DNA of 64,000 nucleotides. Source: Dactylis glomerata. Taxonomy: Eukaryota; Streptophyta; Magnoliopsida; Poales; Poaceae. The notes below the pieces were generated by a model that worked only from the letters and a program-made list of their open reading frames with translations, made no database searches and was not told the DNA's origin. The translations under genes and the position numbers were made by a program. How positions within the stretch are numbered: the stretch's first letter is position 1; each line of letters begins with the position of its first letter. Location of the stretch: NCBI GenBank assembly GCA_007115705.1, contig QXEO01000167.1:4290553-4354552 (forward strand), written 5' to 3'. Positions 45,676 to 56,603 of this stretch are shown piece by piece.

Positions 45676-48273
45676 CCTAAGAAAGGAGGTATGACTATTG
45701 TGCCTAATGAGAATAACGAGCTTATTCCTCAAAGGGTAGTAGTTGGTTATAGGATGTGCATTGACTATAGAAAAGTTAACAAGGTTACTAAGAAAGATCA
45801 TTATCCTTTACCGTTTATAGATCAGATGCTAGAAAGGTTGTCTAAGAAGTCGCACTTTTGTTTTCTTGATGGTTATTCCGGTTTCTCTCAGATTGCTGTT
45901 AGAAAGGAAGATCAAGAGAAAACCACTTTTACTTGTCCTTATGGAACTTATGCTTATAGACGCATGCCTTTTGGTTTATGTAATGCTCTTGCTACTTTTC
46001 AAAGATGCATGTCTGCTATTTTTCATGGCTTTTGTGAAGAAATTGTGGAGATTTTCATGGACGACTTCTCCATCTATGGAACTTCTTTTGATAATTGTTT
46101 GCACAATCTTGATAAAGTTTTGCAGAGGTGTGAAGAAACTAATCTTGTTCTTAATTGGGAGAAATGCCACTTTATGGTAAATGAAGGAATTGTCCTTGGA
46201 CATAAATTTTTTGAAAGAGGTATTGAAGTTGACAGAGCAAAAGTTGAGGCAATTGAGAAAATGCCCTGTCCCAGAGATGTTAAAGGTATTCGTAGTATTC
46301 TTGGGCATGCTGGTTTCTATAGGAGGTTTATTAAAGATTTCTCTAAGATTTCAAAGCCTCTTACTAATCTTCTTCAAAAATATGTACCATTTGTCTTTGA
46401 TGATGATTGTAAGGAAGCTTTTGAAACTCTTAAGAAGGCTTTAACTACTGCTCCTATTGTTCAACCACCTGATTGGAATTTACCCTTTGAAATTATGTAT
46501 GATGCTAGTGATTTTGCTGTTGGTGCTGTTCTTGGATAGCGCGTAGATAATAAGTTGAATGTTATTCATTATGCTAGTAAGACTCTTGATGTTGCTCAAA
46601 AGAATTATGCTACTACTGAGAAAGAGTTTCTTGCTATTGTTTTTTCATGTGATAAGTTTAGATCTTACATTGTTGATTCTAAAGTTACTATTCATACTGA
46701 TCACGCTGCTATTAGATATCTTATGACTAAGAAGGATGCTAAGCCTAGGCTTATTAGATGGGTGTTGCTGTTACAAGAGTTTGATTTTTATATCGTAGAT
46801 AGGAAAGGTGCTAAAAATCCTGTGGCTGACAATTTGTCTAGATTGGAAAACATTTCTTTTGATCTTATTCCTGTTAATGATAGTTTTCCAAATGAACAGT
46901 TGGCCACAATAAATGTAACTTCACGAAACCTTCCTTGGTATGCTGATTATGCTAACTTTATTGTTTCCAAGTATTTGCCTCCAACTTTTACAGCTCAGCA
47001 AAGAAGAAAATTCTTCTATGATTTGAGGCATTATTTTTGGGATGACCCACACTTATATAAAGAAGGAGTTGATGGTATTATGCGAAGATGCGTACCAGAA
47101 TATGAGCAACAAGAAATATTGAGAAAATTCCATGGAAGCACTTATGGAGGACATCATGCTGGAGATAGAACCGCACAAAAGGTTCTACAATCAGGTTTTT
47201 ATTGGCCAACCCTCTTTAAAGATGCTAGAAGGTATGTTTTATCTTGCGATGAATGTCAAAGAGTTGGTAATATTTCTAGACGCAATGAAATGCCTATGAA
47301 TTACACTCTTGTTATTGAACCGTTTGATTGTTGGGGATTTGACTTTATGGGTCCTTTTCCTCCTTCAAAAGGCTATACCCACATACTTGTTGATGTTGAT
47401 TATGTTACTAAATGGGTAGAAGCCATACCTACAAAGAGTGTCGATGGTGAGACTTCGTTAAAAATGCTTAAGGATGTTATTTTTCCTAGGTTTGGTGTAC
47501 CTAGATATCTTATGACTGACGGAGGTTCTCATTTTATTCACGGTGGTTTTAGAAAAACTCTTGCTAGATATGATGTTAATCATAGAATTGCTTCTGCTTA
47601 TCATCTTCAAACTAGTGGGCAGGTAGAGCTTTCAAATAGAGAGATCAAGTCTATCTTGCAGAAGACTGTCAATAGATCTAGGAAAAACTGGGCTAACAAG
47701 TTAAACGATGCTTTATGGGCTTATAGAACTGCTTATAAGAACCCCATGGGTATGTCTCCTTATAAGATGGTTTACGGAAAAGCATGTCACTTGCCTTTAG
47801 AATTAGAACACAAAGCTTTTTGGCCAGTGAGAGAGCTTAATAGGGATTTTAAACTCGCCGGTAAGAAAAGGTTGTTAGATTTGAGCTCTCTAGATGAGTG
47901 GAGAAATGAAGCGTATGAGAATGCCAGACTTTTCAAAGAGAAAGTTAAGCAATGGCATGATAAGAGGATTCTTAAAAGAGAGTTTCATGTTGGTGAGAAA
48001 GTTCTTTTGTATAGGTCTCGTCTCAGATTTTTTGCAGGAAAATTACTCTCTAAATGGGAAGGACCATATGTTATTGTTGAGGTGTACCGCTCAGGTGCGA
48101 TAAAGATTGCTTCATTGAAAGATGACACTACACAAGTGGTGAATGGGCAAAGACTCAAACATTATATTGCTGGAGATTCTTATAATGAAGATGTTGATGT
48201 TATTGAAACAGTTTCTCCGGAAGAATTCATCCAGGACGATTTGCAGAAACCTACAGAGTTTGTTTTTGAATAG
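45676..48273 (+). pseudogene. Family A pol: reverse transcriptase, RNase H, integrase
   Basis: One frame runs through, interrupted only by TAG at 46537-46539. The N-terminal fingers of reverse transcriptase are short (it starts near VPKKGG). RT blocks follow: YRMCIDYRKVNKVTKKDHYP, FCFLDGYSGFSQI, YRRMPFGLCNALATFQ and the catalytic FMDD at 46054-46065. RNase H has MYDASDFAVGAVLG just before the stop and then TTEKEFLAIVFSCDKFRSYI. Integrase has an HHCC zinc finger, core Asp in CWGFDFMGP and in LMTDGGSHF, and Glu in SGQVELSNREIKS, all three present. The C-terminal part has ALWAYRTAYKNPMGMSPY and KWEGPYVIVEV. This is the Athila type of pol. The stop, and the absence of a visible protease, mean it is unlikely to give a complete polyprotein. 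Confidence 0.88.
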
Positions 48274-48612
48274 GTAACAGTTCTAGTCAGAAAAGTTTCG
48301 CGTTGAACTCTTACTTTGATATTTTTGCTATTTTTACTAAATATGAAAAATCACGAGACAAAAACGGGCAGGAAAAGGAGTCTAGGTGCTCCTCACACAC
48401 AGGGAGCGCGGGTCCACCCCTAGCCGCGCCGCCCTGGTGTGAGAACACCTCGGAACTCGTTTCCATCCCGGTTTCCTCCTGTGATTTCACTTCGATGTAT
48501 AATTTTTGCCTATATAACCCCCCGGAGTCCCCGAGGTCTGTATATCATTTTCTCGTCGTGTTTTGTTTCGAGCTGTTTCTGTCAAGGGATTGTTCTCAGC
48601 TTTGGAGTTGCG

Positions 48613-49113
48613 ATGCCTTCGTACGGTCCATCCGAGGAGAACCCTCTTGTGGATATCATTAATTCATATATGAGGGAGCTGAAGATGCATCCGAAGGAGT
48701 TGTTGCTCAAAGATGGGGAGTTGCAGATCAAAGATGTCAAAGTCTCCAAAGGGGAAGGAAGTCTTGAAGACAGGATGGAAGCACTGGAACAAGAAGTTTT
48801 TAAATACAAGAAGATGGTGGAACGCGAGGTGGATATCATCCATAGGATTAATCAAGAGCTTGTTACCAAGTACAAGAAGGAGACTACAGAACTCTGGAAG
48901 GACATCTTTTCGCTCCATGAGACCACTAACCAATTACAAGCACAACTCTACGACTTGCAGAACCAAAACTGTGAGTATGAAGCTAGATTTCAACAAATGA
49001 GTGCTGCTGGAAGTTTCAGGATATTGGAGACCAAGACATCCTTACTTGACGGAGGACCTCTGCCTTGGAAGTACAATGATGATAAAGACTCACCACCACC
49101 ACCGAAGGAGTAA
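48613..49113 (+). CDS. Extra ORF after integrase, coiled-coil protein (166 residues)
   Basis: ATG 48613 begins MPSYGPSEENPLVDIINSYM. Most of the protein is charged helix with heptad-like spacing (EDRMEALEQEVFKYKKMVER, TNQLQAQLYDLQNQNCEYEA), ending in a Pro/Lys tail (DSPPPPKE). It lies 340 bp after the integrase stop, where Athila elements carry an env-like ORF, but I see no signal peptide or membrane anchor. The older A' element has a different but similarly placed ORF ending in the same type of tail (SAPPPRE). The role is unknown; a self-associating structural protein is one possibility. Confidence 0.55.
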   Translation: MPSYGPSEENPLVDIINSYMRELKMHPKELLLKDGELQIKDVKVSKGEGSLEDRMEALEQEVFKYKKMVEREVDIIHRINQELVTKYKKETTELWKDIFSLHETTNQLQAQLYDLQNQNCEYEARFQQMSAAGSFRILETKTSLLDGGPLPWKYNDDKDSPPPPKE

Positions 49114-50797
49114 TTCGTCATCGGTATTGGCATCCCCTTGGCTTGTTCCAAGCTTGGGGGAGTGCCGCGGTATCACATCATCACCTTTTTACTCATTTAC
49201 TTTTCAAGTAGAGTCATATCATGAATAGAGAAATTATCCTATAGAATAGTTTGCAGTTTGGAAGTATCCTCCTTAGTTCATTATCTATGTATCCCTTGGT
49301 GTGAGTTGCGGTAATGGAATATTAATGAGAAGTTTTATCGTTTACTTTCCGCACACTTTATTTTAGTTTGCAATGTTTCTTATATGATTAGTCTTGTTGA
49401 TTAGTATTGGTATCACTTTGGGAGCATGAGTAAATTTAGTTGGTTTTGGCAAACTTAGCTTGGTCAGTAGCAAAATTACCTTAAGGTTTGAGTAGAAAAA
49501 AGATGAAAGAAGTGCTTGTAGTTACATCACTTCAGTTTTCCTTCATGATTGGATTATAAGCATTATTATTCTCAAAGTTAAAATCGTTGTACCTTCAAGA
49601 AGGTTTGCATGATTGTTCTTATTATATGTATGTTTGTTTGTTTCATGCAACTCTTATGCTTGCTACCCTGCCTTGCTAGCCAAAGACCTGTACTGAGAGG
49701 AAATACTTCTCGTGCATCCAATTCCCAAAAGCCAAGTCATTTCCAAAGAGTCCACTATAAATTTCTATGCATGGTATTTCAAGCCATTCCAAGTAAATTT
49801 TCATGTGCTACCTTTCAAAAACCTTCAAATACTTCTCATTTTGTGCCACTGTTTTTAGCTCATGAGGACATAGTGGATGGGTTTGTTATCTTCCATACTA
49901 AATTAAGTACCCCTCAACTAGGTAGCTTCATCTGCTCATCACTAATTTTGCAAGGGAGCTAGTCAGACCATTATAATCTCGAAAAGAAAAGAAAGAAAAA
50001 GGCACTCCTCCATGGTATGTGAAAGTTGGTCGGCACCCAATGGAATCGGTTAGCCATGGTTTGAGAAAGGAAAAGGTGGGAAGGAGTGCCAAGCTATAAA
50101 AGAGCACCAATGTGCCAATTAATCAAACATCTCGGAACCGCTCTTACTTGTTTAGTATGGAAGATATCAAGAACTCCGTTGCTAGTCGTTGACAAAAGCA
50201 ACCACCTCTCAAAACAATTTTTACCTCTGTTTACAAATGAAAAGCTCTAGCACATGTTTAATCCCTGCTTCCCTCTGCGAAGGGCCCGTCTTTTATTTTC
50301 ATGTTGAGTCAACCTATTCCCTTCTATCTCAAGCAAGCATTTGAGTTGTTATGTTTCACTCATCCATATGTTGATCCGTCTAATCATGTTTACTAACTTC
50401 TTTTGTTAGTACAATGCTTTTGTCTGAAGGAATATATCTTTGAAAGCTTTCTATGAATGCAAAAAGTTTGTTTCGTTGAGCCTATGGTTTTTGCTATATT
50501 AGCTCTGTTTTAAAAAAAAGCTCCATTTAAAGGCTAGTATAGTTTGTTTATTGTTCTCTGACCAAGAACTAAGGTTTGCCACCAATTATAGTTTACTTTA
50601 TGCATCTGTTTATGTGATTCCCTTTACTTATTACAAGTCTATATTATATAAAGGGAAGTTGCTGTCTATTATAACTTGTGCCTTGGTGAATGTGTTGCTT
50701 CTTGTCCGTATTTTGATTATCGACACTTCACTCTATAAACATGTGGTCATGTTTACCGAGTTTAGTTTTCGCTTGGGGACAAGCGAGGTCTAAGCTT
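49114..50797 (+). other. Family A 3' untranslated region
   Basis: About 1.7 kb of AT-rich sequence lies between the extra ORF and the polypurine tract. It is closely paralleled by 52575-54230 in the older A' element (shared words such as GGCTTGTTCCAAGCTTGGGG and GGCACTCCTCCATGGTATGT), so it is part of the element. No coding motifs were seen. Confidence 0.75.
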
Positions 50798-50810
50798 GGG
50801 GGGGGGGGGT

Positions 50811-52328
50811 TGATACGTCCATTTTGCATCACTATTTTGTATCATAATTTACTGTTATTCATTGATATATTTCATATTTAGAGATGATACTTATGTTGTT
50901 TCCTCTGTTTTTACATATTTGATGATCATTGGAGGATTTGCTGCCAGAGTCAGGATTCTGCTGGAAAAGGACCGTCAAGACACCACATTTTGGAAGATCA
51001 GGAAAATTCCAGAAAAATACCAGAAAATTATATTTTACCAAAAGACTCAGGAAGCCAGAAGGAGGAGTCGAGAGGAGCCAGGGGGTAGGCTCACACATAG
51101 GGGGCGCGGCCTGGCCCCTGGCCGTGTCGGCCTAGTGTGAGGCCACCCTGGCCCACTTCAGGTCTCACCCCTATGCGTACTTCATCATCCCCAAAAACCT
51201 AAGTCAGGTGGGGGGCTCAGAGATAGACACCGCCACCTCTGCGGGGCGGAAAACACTAGAGAGAGAAAAGCTCTCCGGCAGAGAGAAATCTGCCGGGGAA
51301 ATTCCTTCCCGGAGAGGGGAGATCGTCGCCATCGTCATCACCATCGCACCGGACTTCATCGGGATCATCATCATCATCATCTCCATCACCAGCACCTTCA
51401 TCTCCACCATCACCACACCATCCCACTGTAACATCTTGAGTTGAATCTTGTCAAATTCTTAGGGGAAACTTTCCCGGTGTTGATTACTCTTGTGGTTGAT
51501 GCTATTGAGTGGAACCATTGAATTAAGGTTTATGTTCAGATTGTTATTTACCATTATTTCACCTCTGATCATGATCCATATGATGTCTTGTGAGTAGTTC
51601 GTTTAGTTCTTGAGGACATGGGAGAAGTCAAGTCATTAGTAGTGGAATTATGTTGAGTAATATTTAATGGTTTGATATTTATTTGTTGTGGTGCTATTTC
51701 ACTAGTGGTGTCATGTGAACGTCGACTACATGATACTTCACCATTTATGGGCCTAGTGAGATGTATTGTGTATTTGGCTACCAATTGTGGGGTTGCTGGA
51801 GTGACAGAAACCTAAACCTCTATTGGGAAACCATTGCACCAGGGAGTGTAGGATCTTAGAGTTTAAGGTTGTGGTTAGATTTATCTTAATTACTTTCTTG
51901 TATTTGCGGATGCTTGCAAGGGGTATAATCACAAGTGTGTATTTATCCTAGTAAGGGTAGTGCACTAGCACAGGTTCACCCCCATAACACTTATCAAACC
52001 AGTAAAGATTATTTAGCGGTATGAAGCGAAAGCACTTGACAGAAACTCCCGTGTGTCCTCGAGAATGTTTGGTCATCATAAGTTACACAACCGGCTTGTC
52101 CTTTGCTAAAGAAAGGATTGGGCCACTTGCAGCAATTATTGTTATTGTCTTTTATTTACTCGCACTTTATTTATTTGCATTAATAAATACCCTTAAAAAC
52201 CCGTTTGCTAGTATTTACAGTGAAACCTTGATCAAAACCACTTGTCAACACCTTCTGCTCCTCGTTGGGTTCGACACTCTTATTTATCGAAAGTACTACG
52301 ATACACCCCCTATACTTGTGGGTCATCA
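50811..52328 (+). repeat. Family A element, 3' LTR
   Basis: This 1,518-bp LTR is directly preceded by a long G-run polypurine tract and followed by the target duplication GTGCC at 52329-52333. It matches the 5' LTR across its length with scattered differences. Confidence 0.93.
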
Positions 52329-52333
52329 GTGCC

Positions 52334-54243
52334 TAAATCAAAATTACCCTCTCGTTGGGATATAGATCGTTCTAACCATGCAGAGAAAGAGAGCTTTAAG
52401 CGCAAAGAAGAGTGGGGAAATAATTCCAAGAGCTGGGATTTGCAGTCCGACATGTTCATGAGCCGTATAGAGCACAATTCGGAGATGATTCATAATCTCA
52501 CCTACAAGATTGATGAGTTGAAGGAACTGATTGAGAAGCTTATTAAAGACTCAGCACCACCACCGAGGGAGTAATTCGTCATTGGTATTGGCACCCCTTG
52601 GCTTGTTCCAAGCTTGGGGAGTGACGCAGTATCACATCATTACCTTACTCATTTACTTTTCAAGTAGAGTCACATCATGAATAGAGAAGTTATCTTATAG
52701 GATAGTTTGTAGTGTGGAATTATCCTCCTTTAGTTGGTTATCTATGTACCTCTTGATGTGAGTTGCGGTTATGAAATATTAATGACAAGTCTTATCATTT
52801 ACTTTCTGCACACTTTATGTTAGTTTGCAATTTTTCTTATATGATTAGTCTTGTTTATTAGTATTGGTATCACTTTGGGAGCATGAGTAAATCTAGTTGG
52901 TTTTGGCAAACTTAGCAATGGTCAGTAGCAGCAATACTTTAAGGCTTGAGTAGAAAAGAGGGAAATACATGTAGATACATCATTTCATCTTTCCTTCATG
53001 ATTGGCTCATAAGCATTAGTATTCTCAAGTTAAGATCGTTTGTACTTTCAAGGAAGTTTGCATGATTGTTTTCTATCATATGTATGTTTGTTTGTTTCAT
53101 TAAACTCTTATGCTTGCTACCCAGCCTTGCTAGCCAAAAACCTGTACTGAGAGGGAATACTTCTCATGCATGCAATTCCCAAAAACCAAGTTACTTCCAA
53201 AAGAGTCCACTATAAATTCCTATGCATGGTATTTCAAGCCATTCCAAGTACATTTTCGTGTGCTACCTTTCAAAAACCTTCAAATACTTCTCATTTTGTT
53301 ACACTGTTTTTAGCTCATGAGGACATAGTGGTTGAGTTTGTTATCTTACATACTAAATTAAGTACCCCTTGACTTTCATGCTTCATCTGCTCGTCACTAA
53401 TTTTGCAAGGGAGCTGGTCAGACCATTATAACAAAAAAAAGGCACTCCTCCATGGTATGTGAAAGTTGGTGGGCATCCGATGGAATCGGTTAGCCATGGT
53501 TTGTGAAAAGAAAAGTGGGGAGGAGTGCCAAACTATGAAAGAGCATATAAATGCCTCTTACAACAATTCGGAACCACTCTCACTTGTTTAGTATGGAAGA
53601 TAGCAAGAACTCTGTTACTAGTCGTTGACAGAAACAACCACCTCTAAAAACAATTTGTATCTTTGTTTTACAAATGAAAAGCTCTAGCACATGTTTAATT
53701 CCTGCTTCCCTCTACAAAGGGCCTATCTTTTACTTTTATGTTGAGTCAACCTATTCCCCTCTATCTCAAGCAAGCATTTGAGTTGTTGTGATCCAACCAT
53801 CCATATGTTGATTTATTCAATCATGTTTCATGTCTTCCTTTGTTTAGTATGATGCTTTTATCTGAAAGAATATATCTTTGAAAGCTATCGATGATTGTAA
53901 AGAGATTGTTATGATTGAGCATGTGATTTTTGCTTTGTAAGATCTGATATAAAAGGCTCTGATCGAAATATAAGTACAATCTGTTCATTATTCTCTGACT
54001 AAGAACAAAGGTTTGCCATCACCAATCATGATTTACCTTGTGCACTTTTATTGTGATTCCCTTTGCTCATTGCAAGTTAAGTTATATGAAGGGAAGTTGT
54101 TGTCTATTATGACTTGTGCTTTGGTAAGTGTGATGCTTCTTGTCCATATTTTGTTTATCGACACTTCACTCCATAAACTTGTGGTCATGTTTACCGAGTT
54201 CAGTTTTCGCTTGGGGACAAGCGAGGTCTAAGCTTGGGGGGGT
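52334..54243 (+). mobile_element. A' element: end of post-pol ORF and 3' untranslated region
   Basis: Bases 52334-52574 finish the ORF begun at 42935. They encode a charged, coiled-coil-like end (KRKEEWGNNSKSWDLQ, EMIHNLTYKIDELKELIEKL) and stop after APPPRE. The rest is a 3' untranslated region parallel to 49114-50797, ending with AAGCTTGGGGGGG before the LTR at 54244. This is an older relative of family A into which 43121-52328 inserted. Confidence 0.78.
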
Positions 54244-54645
54244 TGATACGTCCATTTTGCATCACTATTTTATATCATAATTTACTGTTATTCATTGATA
54301 TATTTCATATTTAGAGAAGATACTTATGTTGTTTCCCCTATTTTCACATGTTTGATGATTATTGGAGAGTTCACTGCCGGAGTCAGGATTCTGCTGGAAA
54401 AGGGACCGTCAAGACACCATATTTCTGAAGACCAACAATTCCAGGAAAATAACGAGAAATTCATATTTCATCTGAAGACGGAAGTAGCCAGAAGGAGAGG
54501 GCAAGGTGAGCCACCAGGGGCCCACACCACCTGCCCTAGGCTGCGCCACCTGGGGGTGTGGCTGCCCTGGCCCACCTCTGCCGGCTCCCCCTCGCGTATA
54601 TCATCTCCCTGAAAACCTAAGACCCAGGGGGATCGCATATAGACT
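54244..54645 (+). repeat. A' element 3' LTR, first 402 bp
   Basis: The LTR starts TGATACGTCCATTTTGCATC like the family A LTRs and runs to 54645, where a CACTA transposon is inserted. The rest of this LTR must lie beyond the window. Its middle differs more from the other family A LTRs than they do from each other, in keeping with greater age. Confidence 0.85.
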
Positions 54646-54678
54646 CACTAGTAGGAAAGCCCTTATAGATGGGATGAT

Positions 54679-54960
54679 ATTCTGTGGCGCACTAGCCAGC
54701 AGTGCGCCACAAAAATTATTTCTGTGGTGCACCAAACCAGGTGCACCACAAAAATATATCATTTCTGTGGCGCACCAAAAGACCATGCGCCACAGAAATA
54801 GGGTGGGACCCACACCCTGCCAGCCCCAATCATTGGTTCCTCTATTTCTGTGGCGCATCAAGACCAGTGCGCCACAGAATTAGAGCATTCTATGGCGCAC
54901 CAAGGCTAGTGCGCCACAGAATGCAGTAATTCTGTGGCGCACTGGCCTTGGTGCACCAAT
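54679..54960. repeat. CACTA subterminal hairpin repeat array
   Basis: Six units of about 35-45 bp each read TTCTGTGGCGCACCA...TGGTGCGCCACAGAAAT, with small variations. Each unit is itself an inverted repeat, so every unit can form a hairpin and the array reads similarly on both strands. Such subterminal arrays are binding sites for the DNA-binding transposase protein in En/Spm-type elements. Confidence 0.85.
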
Positions 54961-55503
54961 TAGCTCGTCCCACCTAGAAAAGTGCCAACCTCCCACCTAG
55001 CTACCACACTCCCAAGCCATTCATCTTCCTCTCCTCCATCTAGATCTAGCTCATCCCCCCTTCCCTCTCATCCCATTTTGGCCATACTTTTCACTTTCTT
55101 TGGTACTTATTGCACTTACTTTGGTTGATACATAATTGGTGGTGAGGAGAAGCCTCTCCATACTCTCTCCTCCTCTCCAAATCATCGATCGCGGTCTCGT
55201 CTCGGTATCGAATCTACAAGGTGAGTATTTGGAGGGGACATGCATATGCATGTCGATCTTGTGTATGGATGATTGTTGCACGTGAAGCGCTTGTGTGTGT
55301 GCCGGTGTGGTGCATGGATGTTTGTCGAGATGTTGATTTATTTCCATTTTGGCAAATTTTTGCACTAACCATACGTCCTACCTTTAGGAGAGGTCATGCC
55401 AAATTTTTTCGCTCTATGTATACCTTTAGGAGAGGTCCATGCATGTGTGTGCATGTGTTGTGGTTCTAATTTTCTGCTCTATGTATACCATTGTCAGACA
55501 ACC

Positions 55504-56603
55504 ATGGTCCTCTCAATGAGTTCCGCTCGAATTAGTAGATACAAGAAAGACACGAAGGAGGACATGATTCGGAACAATAGGCGCCAGATAAGATGTCCAT
55601 GTCGATCATGCAAACTCGAGTGCTGGATCAACCCTGATTCCGGACAACTGGAGGAGCACCTGCTGAGGCGCGGTTTCATGAAGGACAACCAGGCACAACC
55701 GGACCCAACTAATGGTGCGCATGAAGACCATGGTGGCGAGCGAGATGATGAAGCACCACATGTCGGTGGAGAATATCATCATGAAGAAGAAGTCGGTGGA
55801 GAAGATCATCATGAAGTAGAAGTTGCCGGCGGAGAAGATCATGATGAAGAAGAAGATTCCGGTGCGACTCCACTAATTTCGGCCTTGCGGGACTCTCATG
55901 TTCAAGATCTGCTCCTCCAGGAGACGAGCAATGACAGAGCTACAACCAGAGAGAGAGCCAAGATGGCGCAAATGGAGAAAGACGGGATGACTCCGATATT
56001 TCCTGGGTGCCGTCCGTAGGATACGCGCTTGCATGTAACGCTTGATTGTCTGCAGATGAAGACGCAGAACAAATGGACCGATTCCAGCTTCAGCAAGAAC
56101 ATGAAATTCTGGCACGATCGTCTCCCAGAGGGGAACACATTGCCAAGTAGTATCGAGGAGGCCAAGAAAGTTGTGTGCCCTCTTGACCTACCGCACGAAA
56201 GATACCACGCCTGCATCAATGATTGCATGATTTATCGGGGGGAGTACAAGGACATGACCACATGTTCGGTGTGCGGCCATGGATGGTACAAGGTTGGGAA
56301 CAAGAAGGTACCTCGAAAAGTGGTATGGTACTTTCCTATCACTCCCCATCTGCAGCGGTATTTTGTGGACCCTAAGGAAGCAAAGCTCATGCAATGGCAC
56401 ACGGAAAGGGAGAAGCCCGAAGAAGATCCGGAGATGGGCTATATGCTGACACACCCTTTAGACGCTGGCCAGTGGGAAGCATTGGACATCGCCTTCCCTA
56501 GGTTCAGGGGCGACGGAAGGAACATCAGGCTGGGTATGAGCACTGATGGACTCAATCTGTTTGGCAACCAGAGTAGCACGCATAGCACCTGGCCTGTTGT
56601 CGG
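55504..56603 (+). pseudogene. TNP2-type CACTA transposase, nonsense and truncated
   Basis: From ATG 55504 (MVLSMSSARISRYKK) the protein shows a transposase-associated domain (RQIRCPCRSCKLECWINPDS, LEEHLLRRGFM), then an acidic His/Glu-rich linker (HHEEEVGGEDHHEVEVAGGE). A TAG at 56017-56019 interrupts the frame. The same frame continues with the start of the transposase core (KTQNKWTDSSFSKNMKFWHD, ERYHACINDCMIYRGEYKDM, CSVCGHGWY, MSTDGLNLFGNQSSTHSTWP). It is cut at 56603 by an LTR. The N-terminal part of a CACTA transposase is clear; the catalytic core is incomplete. It would have cut and moved CACTA elements. Confidence 0.88.

Larger units (their letters stand above)
43121..52328 (+). mobile_element. 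Complete family A LTR retrotransposon (Athila lineage, Ty3/gypsy)
   Basis: This 9,208-bp element has LTRs of 1,516 bp (43121-44636) and 1,518 bp (50811-52328), TG...CA ends and a perfect target duplication GTGCC (43116-43120 and 52329-52333). The primer-binding site TGGCGCCGTTGCCGGGGA at 44648-44665 is complementary to tRNA-Asp, as in Athila elements. A polypurine tract, AAGCTTGGG followed by a long G run, precedes the 3' LTR. In order, the coding part has gag, reverse transcriptase, RNase H, integrase and a short extra ORF. No protease region is recognisable and there is an in-frame TAG in pol, so this copy is probably not autonomous. It sits inside the older A' element. Confidence 0.93.
54646..56603 (+). 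mobile_element. CACTA (En/Spm) transposon, left part
   Basis: The terminal inverted repeat starts CACTAGTAGGAAAGCC at 54646, with a probable 3-bp duplication ACT at 54643-54645. Subterminal hairpin repeats (54679-54960), a pyrimidine-rich leader and a TNP2-type transposase ORF follow. The element is cut at 56603 by a Tat-lineage retrotransposon, and its right part must lie outside the window. Confidence 0.9.

Noticed and set aside
43172..54612. A recurring ORF at the start of family A LTRs (near 43172, 50862 and 54295, and inverted near 11618)
   Set aside because: It recurs because the LTR itself recurs. It has no family motifs and differs by small indels between copies, so it is an LTR shadow and not a gene.
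54679..54960. Possible CRISPR-like array of evenly spaced repeats
   Set aside because: The units are plant CACTA subterminal hairpins without unique spacers, next to a CACTA terminal repeat and a TNP2 ORF.
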